Source: JBDKLC01 sp964500215 (GTDB lineage Bacteria; Patescibacteriota; Minisyncoccia; Phycocordibacterales; CAIZLB01). From it: a stretch of DNA of 30,207 bases. Positions 22,317 to 29,935 of this stretch are shown here, one piece after another. The notes beneath the pieces are model-generated. The model did no database searches. It saw only the letters and a program-made list of their open reading frames with translations, and had not been told where the DNA came from. Within the stretch, counting starts at the first letter, position 1. Every line of letters begins with the position of its first letter. Position numbers and translations under genes: made by a program. The DNA is taken from the NCBI GenBank assembly GCA_964500215.1, contig CAZCNA010000006.1, forward strand, positions 1-30,207, read 5' to 3'.

Positions 22317-22604
22317 ATCTTTTTTATAATTAATTAATTTTCTATTTAAAAACCTTTTATCCCTATTATACCTGTGGATATGTGGATTACTTCTTTCACC
22401 GTTATGTTTTCAGCCTTTTATTACATTTTAGCCGGAAACAATCTGTGGGTGAAGAGTGAATCTCATTTGGGGATAAATGGAAGGCTGTGTACAACTCGTT
22501 CTTTTTCAACAAGCTTTTCACAGGCTCTCCCAAACGTATCCAGAGGTTATCCCACAGATATCCCAAGGTTTTCCCCACATATCCACAGAGTTTTCCACAG
22601 TCCT
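22317..22604. other. Probable chromosomal replication origin (oriC)
   Basis: The dnaA-dnaN intergenic region has an AT-rich end (22322-22370, likely unwinding element) next to paired boxes TGTGGATAT (22373-22381) and TGTGGATTA (22381-22389). A second cluster lies at the dnaA end: TTATCCCACA (22547-22556), TTCCCCACA (22571-22579), ATATCCACA (22579-22587) and TTTTCCACA (22591-22599). Boxes of opposite orientation at the two ends and the flanking genes fit a bacterial oriC. No box here is the exact TTATCCACA consensus. Confidence 0.75.
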
Positions 22605-23939
22605 TTATATCAAAGCACGAATCTGGTTGATTTCACCGATCAATTCACTGTTGTTCTTTATCTCGTTTTTGATCTTTTCACATGAGTGAATAACCGTCGT
22701 GTGATCTCTTCCCCCCAGTTTTTGTCCTATAGAAGGAAAAGACACATTGAAATCTTCTCGAAGGATATACATCGTGAGTTGCCGAGGTTTTACAACCTCC
22801 TGTCGGCGAGTCTTGTCATAGATACTTGCTTCATCAATGTTATAGAAAGATGCAACGGCTTTTACGACGTCTTTCACAGATACGTTTTTGTGAGGTTTTG
22901 CTGAATTTTTTGTGAGATTCTTTACTTCGGCGAGACTGAGGTCTTTTCCTTTGAGTTGTGTCTGGCAAATGATGGTATTGAGTACGCCCTCGAGTTCACG
23001 GATACTGCCTTCGACGGTAGATGCGAGGAAATATCCAATTTCAGGGCTAAGATTAAAGTTATTTATCTTTGACTTGGCTTGGATAATAGCAATACGAGAC
23101 TCTGTATCCACTGGAGAAATATCCACAATCATACCCTGCATAAAGCGAGATTTGAGGCGATCTTCGAGGTTCTGGAGGTAATTTGGGTGAACATCTGAAG
23201 AAAAGATGATTTGCTTGTTATTGTCGTAGAGATAGTTGAACAAATGGAAGAGCTCTTCTTGAGTTTTCTCTTTGTTTGAGAGGAATTGGATGTCATCCAT
23301 GATGAAAATATCGTATTTTCGATACTTCTCCTTGAAATGATTCACTTTGTTGGCCTGAACGGCGTTCACATAGTCGACAGTGAACTTTTCTGAGGTCACA
23401 TAGTGGATCTTTTTGTCTTTGTGGTGATTTTTGTGGTGGTTTCCTACGGCCTGCATGAGGTGCGTCTTGCCCAAACCTGTATTTCCATAGAAGAAGAGGG
23501 GGTTGTATGCCACAGGTTTCTTCAAAATTGCCTGAGCGGCAGCATACGCGAGCTCATTGAATGGGCCAACGACGAATGTTTCGAAGGTGTATCGTGGGTT
23601 TAGGTTGTCGTCAGGGTTGATGAAGAGCGCTGTGAGAGAAAGTTCTTTGTTTTGAGTAGGAATTTCGACAGCAATATCGTCTTTCTTCTTGTTTTGCTGA
23701 GAAATGACGTATTCTACTGCTCGAATGCCTTCGGCCATGTTTCGGAGCGCCTGCAAAATAGACTTGTGATACTTGTTTGAGAGCCAATCCTTTACGAATG
23801 TGTTTGGTACAGCAAGGTACACTACCCCACCATCGACTTTCTGTATGTAGGTGTCTTTAAACCAGGTGTTGAAATTCGCTCGAGATACTTCGAGTTCAAT
23901 CTGAACTAATACTGTGTCCCACAATTTTTTGCTGTCCAT
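22605..23939 (-). CDS. dnaA: Chromosomal replication initiator protein DnaA
   Basis: DnaA binds boxes in oriC and opens the duplex. The 444-residue protein has the N-terminal helicase-interacting domain (1-75, SRANFNTWFKDTYI), a short linker, and the AAA+ domain with Walker A GNTGLGKTH (152-160) and Walker B IFIMDDIQF (211-219). The C-terminal DNA-binding domain carries the signature LGGRDHTTVIHSCEKI. I chose the ATG at 23939 (MDSKKLWDTVL), because the eight in-frame residues before it are not DnaA-like and a TATAAT lies 9 nt upstream. Three DnaA boxes at 24009-24037 lie upstream of this promoter, so autoregulation is likely. Origin boxes begin directly after its stop. Confidence 0.97.
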   Translation of the reverse strand: MDSKKLWDTVLVQIELEVSRANFNTWFKDTYIQKVDGGVVYLAVPNTFVKDWLSNKYHKSILQALRNMAEGIRAVEYVISQQNKKKDDIAVEIPTQNKELSLTALFINPDDNLNPRYTFETFVVGPFNELAYAAAQAILKKPVAYNPLFFYGNTGLGKTHLMQAVGNHHKNHHKDKKIHYVTSEKFTVDYVNAVQANKVNHFKEKYRKYDIFIMDDIQFLSNKEKTQEELFHLFNYLYDNNKQIIFSSDVHPNYLQNLEDRLKSRFMQGMIVDISPVDTESRIAIIQAKSKINNFNLSPEIGYFLASTVEGSIRELEGVLNTIICQTQLKGKDLSLAEVKNLTKNSAKPHKNVSVKDVVKAVASFYNIDEASIYDKTRRQEVVKPRQLTMYILREDFNVSFPSIGQKLGGRDHTTVIHSCEKIKNEIKNNSELIGEINQIRALI

Positions 23940-23948
23940 GTTGAAAAC

Positions 23949-23954
23949 ATTATA
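23949..23954 (-). promoter_or_regulatory. dnaA -10 element
   Basis: TATAAT on the minus strand ends 9 nt before the dnaA ATG (23939), which predicts a leader of only a few bases. The -35 is weak. Confidence 0.6.
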
Positions 23955-24008
23955 AGCTTTCAAATTTTTTTAGAGAACTTGCGGGATGCCCATAACTATG
24001 TTGCGACC

Positions 24009-24037
24009 TGTGGATAATCTGTGGAGAAGGTGGATAA
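24009..24037. promoter_or_regulatory. Cluster of three DnaA boxes between dnaA and rpmH
   Basis: TGTGGATAA (24009-24017, exact reverse of TTATCCACA), TGTGGAGAA (24020-24028) and GGTGGATAA (24029-24037) lie in the same orientation. They lie between the divergent dnaA and rpmH promoters. They may control dnaA or be a second part of a bipartite origin. Confidence 0.75.
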
Positions 24038-24067
24038 CTCATAAAACCGTCGAAAACAGCAACCGAG

Positions 24068-24096
24068 TTGCTCAAAATGATTTTTTACGCTACTAT
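24068..24096 (+). promoter_or_regulatory. rpmH promoter
   Basis: TTGCTC (24068-24073) and TACTAT (24091-24096) are spaced by 17 bp. The -10 ends 9 nt before the rpmH ATG. Confidence 0.65.
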
Positions 24097-24105
24097 GTCG
24101 ATACT

Positions 24106-24240
24106 ATGTCAATTACATACCAACCTAAAAAGAAGAAGCGAGCAAAGAAGCACGGCTTCCTTTCACGAAGTAAAACTCATGGAGGAAAGCGAGTGATCAA
24201 AACTCGACGACAAAAAGGACGAAAGAAGTTAACAGTATAG
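24106..24240 (+). CDS. rpmH: 50S ribosomal protein L34
   Basis: The 44-residue, extremely basic protein matches bL34: MSITYQPKKKKRAKKHGF, then SRSKTHGGKRVIKTRRQKGR and KKLTV. It is a late-assembling large-subunit protein. The ATG at 24106 gives the standard length; upstream in-frame sequence overlaps the DnaA boxes and is not coding. It heads the rpmH-rnpA-yidC operon, divergent from dnaA, which is the conserved bacterial arrangement next to the origin. rnpA follows after 14 bp. Confidence 0.96.
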   Translation: MSITYQPKKKKRAKKHGFLSRSKTHGGKRVIKTRRQKGRKKLTV

Positions 24241-24254
24241 CTTTCTCCCCTCTT

Positions 24255-24617
24255 ATGTCTGCATCCATGCTTTCAAAGGTACAGAGACTCAATACTGCAG
24301 GTGTGGCGACTGTTATGTCCCACGGAAGAGCCGTTCAAAGTGGCTCTTTTTTGTTGAAATATATCAAAAAAGGGCCAACTGGAGCCACACAAGCAGCTTT
24401 CGTAGCCCCAAAGAAGGTATTCAAGACCGCTGTGCTCCGAAATAAGGCAAAACGGCGAGGTAGAGCCATATTATCCCGATTGTGCCAAGAATATAGCCTC
24501 CAGAAGGGCTTTTTACTGGTCTTCCTTTTCCGACCCGCTGTCACAGAGGGCGAATTTGCACGGCTTTTGGCTGAAACTGAGCAGGTTTTACTAAAAAACG
24601 ATATACTACAGGCATAG
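24255..24617 (+). CDS. rnpA: Ribonuclease P protein component
   Basis: This small basic protein assists the RNase P ribozyme in trimming tRNA 5' leaders. The 120-residue product has the family RNR signature as VLRNKAKRRGRA (about 60-72), preceded by AAFVAPKKVFKTA, the strand-helix that faces the pre-tRNA leader. A later LLVFLFRPAV strand completes the core. Met5 is an alternative start. It lies between rpmH and yidC in the usual order. The RNase P RNA gene is not visible in this window. Confidence 0.93.
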   Translation: MSASMLSKVQRLNTAGVATVMSHGRAVQSGSFLLKYIKKGPTGATQAAFVAPKKVFKTAVLRNKAKRRGRAILSRLCQEYSLQKGFLLVFLFRPAVTEGEFARLLAETEQVLLKNDILQA

Positions 24618-24629
24618 TTAATATATATT

Positions 24630-25361
24630 ATGATTTCATCACTTTTTCACCTTGCTATTTATAATCCCCTCTATAACGGCCTCATTTTCCTCATAGATAT
24701 TCTCCCTGGAGGCGATATTGGATGGGCGGTTATCATCTTTACGTGTATCGTAAAGCTCATTATCTTCCCTCTCTCAAAGGGATCTGTGAAAACGCAGATC
24801 AAAATGCGTGAATTGCAGCCAGAATTGCAGAAGCTTCAGGCACAGTACAAGGATAATAAAGAAGAACAGGCAAAACAGCTCCTCGAATTCTACAAAAAGA
24901 ACGATTTGAATCCATTTGCCGGGATTTTCCTTATCTTGATTCAGCTCCCTATTATTCTCGCGCTTGCCTTTATCTTCTTTAAAGGAGGTCTTCCGAATGT
25001 GAATGCAGATATTCTCTATTCATTCGTTTCTGTGCCTGCTGTGGTGAATACACTCTTCTTGGGGCTCATTGATGTGAGCAAGCGAAGTATTATATTCGCC
25101 ATTTTGGCATCTGTATCGCAGTTCATTTCTGTACAGCTCTCTGTTCCTCCTCATGTGGCCACAAGTGACAAACCAAATTTCAAAGACGATCTCGCTCGAA
25201 GTATGAATATGCAGATGAGATACATCATGCCGATCTTTATCTTCTTCATTTCACTCGGTGTTTCTGGAGCGGTGACATTGTACTGGATCACAAGTAACCT
25301 CTTTACCATCGGTCAGGAATTGTATTTCCGAAAGACAATCAAGGCTGAGAAAAAGGCATAA
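24630..25361 (+). CDS. yidC: Membrane protein insertase YidC (Oxa1 family)
   Basis: YidC inserts and folds inner-membrane proteins, alone or with SecYEG. The 243-residue protein is the short form without the large periplasmic domain. It starts with a hydrophobic segment, then DIGWAVIIFTCIVKLIIFPLS. A basic cytoplasmic helical hairpin follows (QIKMRELQPELQKLQAQYKD), and then four more hydrophobic segments ending GAVTLYWITSNLFTIGQEL, the Oxa1 signature. It has no lipobox. The gene follows rnpA by 12 bp, and the operon ends at the terminator 25389-25421. No jag or mnmE follows, unlike in many bacteria. Confidence 0.95.
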   Translation: MISSLFHLAIYNPLYNGLIFLIDILPGGDIGWAVIIFTCIVKLIIFPLSKGSVKTQIKMRELQPELQKLQAQYKDNKEEQAKQLLEFYKKNDLNPFAGIFLILIQLPIILALAFIFFKGGLPNVNADILYSFVSVPAVVNTLFLGLIDVSKRSIIFAILASVSQFISVQLSVPPHVATSDKPNFKDDLARSMNMQMRYIMPIFIFFISLGVSGAVTLYWITSNLFTIGQELYFRKTIKAEKKA

Positions 25362-25388
25362 TACGCCTCAATCAAAGGCTTTTTTAAC

Positions 25389-25421
25389 AAAAAACACCCA
25401 CAAGGAGGGGTGTTTTTTTTT
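25389..25421. terminator. Bidirectional terminator between yidC and the envelope locus
   Basis: An 11-bp stem (25389-25399 with 25408-25418) has A6 and a long T-run on its two sides. It is usable from both directions and serves two convergent transcription units. Confidence 0.85.
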
Positions 25422-25463
25422 GTTTGTGTATCGTTGCTGGCAACCTTGTTCGCTGACTGTTCC

Positions 25464-26819
25464 CTATCGAGTGCTGCTTGCTGTTGATGTTGCAGCGCCT
25501 GGAGCCAATGGGGTTGTTGAAAGGATGAGTTGATAGCTCCAGAGGGAGAGGTCATTCTTGTTTCGGAAGAGAATCGCATCTTCTTTTGTACTCAATGTGA
25601 GGTATGTCATATCGAGCGCTTCGTCTGTTGAATCAAATGCGCCGAATATAAGCCGTGTTTCGCCTGTGTTTGTGTCTATTCGCCACAAACTATCTGAGAA
25701 GGATACGACTCCTTGGTACCAAGTGTCAGGATATGTTGAGAACGGAAGAGATGTTGGGATTCCACAGTATACAATCGATGTTTCTATCTTGCTCCACACA
25801 CATTTTTCTGGAAGTGTCTTCATGTAGAGGAGTCGAACGGCGCCCGTCTTTCGATCAGCGACATTGAGTTGGTATTCTCCTTGTGCAAATTCTCCGAAGA
25901 GGATTTTGTTTGTATCTGGTGACACAAGTACTGTAAGACCCTTTCTATTTCCCAATATTTTTGTGAATGCGCGCGTTTGTGGGTTCAAGAGGTATGCTAA
26001 CCCATCTGTTGTGCCAGAAGGCTTTGTAGTGAGGATAATGGCGTTTGTACTTGGCCAATCAGCGAGCCACTCTGTGAATGGAGAATCAAAGGCTGTTGTT
26101 TTGCTTGAGCCGTCTACCTTGGCAATACTGCCTCGAGCCCCGATTGGATTGATAGAAAACATACGTGTCTTGTCTGGAGAAATGGCTATATATGAGATAG
26201 ATGTTGAAATAGTGCCAAATTCGAGTGATTGCTCTGTAGAAGTGGCTGTAATTGGCTTAAGTTGGCCATATCTTGTCTCTACGGTGTCTGTTGTTCCCAC
26301 CAGTTTTCGAGTGATAACGGCATTTCCATTGCCTGTGAAATATGCTTCCTCTATCTGAGGGGCTGTTGTATTTGAAAGACGAGTCTTTGTGAGGGTAGAA
26401 GTGGCTGTTTCATAGATATTGCCCGTGCCTCTCTCTAACCATCGGATAACTTCTGCTTTGCCTATTACTTTTGGAGCTTGTGATTTTGTCGTTGTTGCAG
26501 GAGTTGTTGTTGCATAGACATCTTTGATGATGAAATCAGCGCCAGATGTGAGTTCTGCGGTGATTTTTCGAAGACGAGGAATCTGTTGAACCACTTCACC
26601 TACTTCGTTTCGAATGAGAATCTCTTCGGTAGTAGTTGCAGGAGCTGTTGGCTCTGGAGCTTTTCGATTAAAGAGCCCACTGAAAAATCCTCCAGCACTC
26701 GTGCTTGTTGCGGTACTTCCCCCGTTTGTATTATAGAGATAGAAATAAAATCCAAAGAGTCCTCCAATAACGAGTCCTATAAATATAATACTAATGAGTA
26801 CAATTGTTTTGCGAGACAT
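25464..26819 (-). CDS. Membrane-anchored protein with beta-propeller-like repeats, unknown function
   Basis: I do not recognise a specific family. The 451-residue protein has one N-terminal transmembrane helix (about 5-29) with inside-basic topology, then a Thr/Ser/Ala-rich linker. An extracytoplasmic region follows with repeats of the form SYIAISPDKTRMFSINP, TVLVSPDTNKILFGEF and DSLWRIDTNTGETRLIF. These alternate strand and turn units look like a TolB-type propeller, but blades were not aligned. A TACAAT (26832-26827) ends 7 nt before the ATG, and an AGAGGA lies just upstream of the start, the only Shine-Dalgarno-like site in this locus. It is the last gene of the minus-strand run 30207-25464. 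Confidence 0.65.
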   Translation of the reverse strand: MSRKTIVLISIIFIGLVIGGLFGFYFYLYNTNGGSTATSTSAGGFFSGLFNRKAPEPTAPATTTEEILIRNEVGEVVQQIPRLRKITAELTSGADFIIKDVYATTTPATTTKSQAPKVIGKAEVIRWLERGTGNIYETATSTLTKTRLSNTTAPQIEEAYFTGNGNAVITRKLVGTTDTVETRYGQLKPITATSTEQSLEFGTISTSISYIAISPDKTRMFSINPIGARGSIAKVDGSSKTTAFDSPFTEWLADWPSTNAIILTTKPSGTTDGLAYLLNPQTRAFTKILGNRKGLTVLVSPDTNKILFGEFAQGEYQLNVADRKTGAVRLLYMKTLPEKCVWSKIETSIVYCGIPTSLPFSTYPDTWYQGVVSFSDSLWRIDTNTGETRLIFGAFDSTDEALDMTYLTLSTKEDAILFRNKNDLSLWSYQLILSTTPLAPGAATSTASSTR

Positions 26820-26859
26820 TTCCTCTATTGTATACCAAAAAAAGAAGATTGTTTATCAC

Positions 26860-27813
26860 TTATTCAAGACCGATGTGTACATGATCGTAATGTCCACTCA
26901 CTGCCCCACCTCGTGACCAGCCAGTTCCTGATGATCGATAGTTCATGTCTTGGAAAATAACTTGGTCAACTGAAATAGTTCGTCCATTCGCAACCATGTA
27001 ATCGACGAGTGCTTTTCCTTGAGCTTCGAAACATGCTTGATCAGCATTTGGTGCTTTGTGGAAGTCGATTGCTTTTCCTGTGAGGTGATCTGATGTACCC
27101 GATCCACCAACCTCGGCATTGTGCTCGGGGCTTCTATATGTGCTTGTCGGCTCAAGACATGAATACTGTGTAGGAATAGTATCTTTAAGATACTGAATTG
27201 TTCCAGAGATTGCTCCTGATCTGCCGGAGTTGTCTGTAGCTGTATATGAACCTGTGTAATTTGCAATTCCGGGAAATGCGGCAGGATCTCCTGCTACTGG
27301 TGTGAAAGGTTGACCGTATGTAGAGCTTGCATAGCCATTTTCTACCTGTGCATTTCGTATTTCTTCGGCTGTGAGTTCTTGGAGACCATTTCCCGTTCCG
27401 CCAGTTACAGGATTTTTTGCTTGAATTTTCTCGATGGTGAGATTCGTACTGAGTATCTGCGGATTGATTGTGTAAAGAATGAGCCACGAGAGGAGTGCTA
27501 AAGCGAGCCCTTGAAATGCTTCTTGAATCTTTTTCTTCCCCTCTGATTTTCCGTTGATGGCGTCTGTCGAAAGATATTCGAGTCCTCCCCAAATAATCAT
27601 GATGACAGCGAGAAGTCCTGCGAGTGCAATACCGAATCGAAATACTGTATTCAAATAGGCAGTCAATCCTTCAGGACTAATTGTGATATCACCGTCAATA
27701 AATCCTGCAATCGGTGCGAGGGGGTGATACACAATATCAGTTGCGGCTGCGAGCGATAGCTTTGGCAACAGTTGAGCAAGAAATAATCCAACAAAGAGAG
27801 TTTGTTTTTTCAT
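26860..27813 (-). CDS. VirB2/TrbC-like two-helix module fused to an M15-type peptidase domain
   Basis: The 317-residue protein has a signal peptide (about 1-23) and two transmembrane helices (about 56-78 and 98-116). The loop between them is positively charged (NGKSEGKKK), the pattern of VirB2/TrbC-like subunits of type IV secretion systems. After a linker, a C-terminal domain carries YRSPEHN, SDHLTGKAIDF (His243, Asp250) and HYDHVHIGL (His311/His313). This is the zinc-ligand pattern of M15 D-Ala-D-Ala carboxypeptidase-like enzymes. It may trim wall peptides near a secretion or pilus channel. TGC-TATAAT ends 8 nt before the ATG. The two-helix module is almost identical to that of the next upstream gene. 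Confidence 0.75.
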   Translation of the reverse strand: MKKQTLFVGLFLAQLLPKLSLAAATDIVYHPLAPIAGFIDGDITISPEGLTAYLNTVFRFGIALAGLLAVIMIIWGGLEYLSTDAINGKSEGKKKIQEAFQGLALALLSWLILYTINPQILSTNLTIEKIQAKNPVTGGTGNGLQELTAEEIRNAQVENGYASSTYGQPFTPVAGDPAAFPGIANYTGSYTATDNSGRSGAISGTIQYLKDTIPTQYSCLEPTSTYRSPEHNAEVGGSGTSDHLTGKAIDFHKAPNADQACFEAQGKALVDYMVANGRTISVDQVIFQDMNYRSSGTGWSRGGAVSGHYDHVHIGLE

Positions 27814-28577
27814 TGCTCTGTATTATAGCAAATCTCTTTTAGTATTTGGGGTTATTTTGTGAGAAACGTGTAGGTAATGTTGTCCTGGTTTACACCATTG
27901 TTCATTGGCGCCATCCACGCTCCGAGATCTCTTGCCAGCGCAAAAGAAATTTCTCCGTATCCATTTGTTGCAGGTCCAACATCTCCAACGATCGCCTGTA
28001 GTGTTTTACCCGTTGTGTTATCTGTAACATTTACTTTCGTACCGAGAGGGATATTTGATCCTTCTGGAATTACTACATAATAATCTTTTGTTGCATCCAA
28101 GGGCTTTCCTTCAAGTGTGTATGCCGTGCCGGGTTTCCAGTGTGGATCATAAAATGGTGGTTGGCCTGCACCATCTGTGTCGATAGCAACACGATTGGGG
28201 GTGATTTGATATCCCTCAGGAACGGGTGTAAGTGTTTGGGATGTGTCCAATCGAACGCCCCCTCCTGGGATAGTTGTTAGTCCCCCGTTCGTTGTTGATG
28301 CTGTCTGAAGACCGTTTCCTGTACCTCCTGACACTGAATTTTTTGCTTGAATTTTTTCGATGGTGAGATTGGTGCTCAAAATTTGCGGATTGATGGTGTA
28401 GAGAATGAGCCACGAGAGAAGTGCGAGGGCTAGACCTTGGAACGCTTCTTGAATCTTTTTCTTCCCCTCTGATTTTCCGTTGATGGCGTCTGTCGAAAGA
28501 TATTCGAGTCCTCCCCAAATAATCATGATGACAGCGAGAAGTCCAGCAAGTGCAATACCGAATCGAAATACTGTATT
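27518..28577. repeat. Near-identical 134-bp segments within the paralogous modules
   Basis: Positions 27518-27651 and 28444-28577 match at all but two of 134 bases. The next stretch (27423-27517 against 28349-28443) differs at roughly 17 of about 95 sites, although the encoded peptide is the same. The near identity is therefore a local patch. Confidence 0.85.
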
Positions 28578-28820
28578 GAGATACTCTGTGAGGCCTTGTG
28601 GACTGATCTGTACTGTGTCTTCGATGAATCCTGCGATAGGCGCAAGAACACAGTATTTTTGGCCGTTGGTATTGAAGTTACAAGATGAATCACCCGTTTG
28701 TGTTGTTGTTTTGTTGTTGAGATTTGCAACGGGCGATTGTTGCGCCTGTACCACACTACCGCTCAATACAAACAAAAGAAAAGATAAAATAAAAACGATT
28801 CGGAGAGAACGTGATGTCAT
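27852..28820 (-). CDS. VirB2/TrbC-like two-helix module fused to a GH75-like domain
   Basis: The 322-residue protein has a signal peptide (about 1-26), a short Cys-containing stretch, and the two-helix VirB2-like module (about 85-140). The module is the same as in the neighbouring gene 26860-27813. The C-terminal domain (about 205-322) runs VAIDTDGAGQPPFYDP, YYVVIPEGSNIPLGTKV, IVGDVGPATNGYGEISFALARDLG. This resembles chitosanase family GH75 (GDVGP followed by GE-S-ALA), so it may cut glucosamine-type glycans. The catalytic acid was not verified. TAGAAT ends 6 nt before the ATG. The pair suggests a shared membrane anchor carrying different enzymes. Confidence 0.68.
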   Translation of the reverse strand: MTSRSLRIVFILSFLLFVLSGSVVQAQQSPVANLNNKTTTQTGDSSCNFNTNGQKYCVLAPIAGFIEDTVQISPQGLTEYLNTVFRFGIALAGLLAVIMIIWGGLEYLSTDAINGKSEGKKKIQEAFQGLALALLSWLILYTINPQILSTNLTIEKIQAKNSVSGGTGNGLQTASTTNGGLTTIPGGGVRLDTSQTLTPVPEGYQITPNRVAIDTDGAGQPPFYDPHWKPGTAYTLEGKPLDATKDYYVVIPEGSNIPLGTKVNVTDNTTGKTLQAIVGDVGPATNGYGEISFALARDLGAWMAPMNNGVNQDNITYTFLTK

Positions 28821-28851
28821 ATGTATATTCTAATATAAATAGAAAAGATTA

Positions 28852-29919
28852 CTATCTCCCGAACGCACTTGTAGAACCAAAGATAATTGAAAGCTGTGCA
28901 GATGCTTGCTGAAGAATTTTTGAAGAACTGTTCAAGAGAACAGATACGGCAGCCTGTCCGCTTTGATCGGCTTCTTTTCGGAATGTCATAATGCTTTCGT
29001 ATGAAGGTGAATCAATCTTGAGATCGTTGAGTCGCCATGTATATGTCACAAAAGAGTTTTTGTTTACTGTACTAAAGTAGTATGGGAAAACAGCAAGTTG
29101 GTCTTCTGTTTTTGTGAGGTAAAAGTTACCTGTAATTGCGTGGTTAAACAAGATTCCATAGAGAGGATGTGATTGATACACGATCGCCTGTGGGTCGAGT
29201 GCATTCATTGTTACCCCGCCAATAGCCTTATTTTTTGAATCAGCCTGTGAATATGTCTCCGCTTGAATGAGATGAGGTTTGAGAATAATTGATCCTGTGT
29301 AATCAAATGTATTTTTTCCGAAGCCTGATTTCGAACCTTCTACGCGGCGATCCACTTTCCATGTATATACAGCTTGGTTTGATGCCACTTGTTTTCCTCC
29401 TTGGATCATATTTGGAATAGCTACGAATGTAACATCTGCTTCAGGGGTAAAGAGCGCCTTTCCTTTATAAAATGGCGGTGTGTATGTCTTTGCCTGCCAG
29501 AGCACATCTACTTCTGCGGGTGTAAATGAATATGTTTTTGTGATAACAGGGCCTGAAGTCGGTGTTATTTTGAGGACAACGTTGTTTTGTGTACCCACCG
29601 CACCTGTTGTGAATTTGAATTCAGTTGCCCCAGTCCCCTTCAAGGCTTCTTTGCCATTGTATGTCCACACGAGTGTTGCTCGGTTAAGATCTGTTCCATA
29701 GGCTGAGACTGTGATTGTTACTTCTTCGAATGGTTTTGGAATTTGCGGATAAATTTCGGTTGAAATTTGTTCTTGAATATCACCGATGATGCCAGGAATA
29801 GAAACACCATCAGGAATTGTTTGTGCTACGGATACTGAAGGAAGCGAAAAAACACCCAACACGAAAGAGAGGAGACAATATAGATATATGTTTTTTGCAA
29901 GAACATTATCCTGTTTCAT
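28852..29919 (-). CDS. Secreted protein with Ig-like beta-sandwich, unknown function
   Basis: I do not recognise a family. The 355-residue protein has an N-terminal signal peptide (about 8-33, ending SVSVAQ). A domain with alternating strands follows, containing KPFEEVTITVSAYGTDLNRATLVWTYNGK, a typical Ig-like or cadherin-like opening. A second part of similar strand character contains YTWKVDRRVEGS and TYTWRLNDLKIDS, which look like two related repeats. No catalytic motif is seen. TATACT ends 7 nt before the ATG, and the gene sits in the envelope locus upstream of the two VirB2-hydrolase fusions. It may be a surface or channel-associated protein. Confidence 0.65.
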   Translation of the reverse strand: MKQDNVLAKNIYLYCLLSFVLGVFSLPSVSVAQTIPDGVSIPGIIGDIQEQISTEIYPQIPKPFEEVTITVSAYGTDLNRATLVWTYNGKEALKGTGATEFKFTTGAVGTQNNVVLKITPTSGPVITKTYSFTPAEVDVLWQAKTYTPPFYKGKALFTPEADVTFVAIPNMIQGGKQVASNQAVYTWKVDRRVEGSKSGFGKNTFDYTGSIILKPHLIQAETYSQADSKNKAIGGVTMNALDPQAIVYQSHPLYGILFNHAITGNFYLTKTEDQLAVFPYYFSTVNKNSFVTYTWRLNDLKIDSPSYESIMTFRKEADQSGQAAVSVLLNSSSKILQQASAQLSIIFGSTSAFGR

Positions 29920-29935
29920 TACGTATAGTATATCA

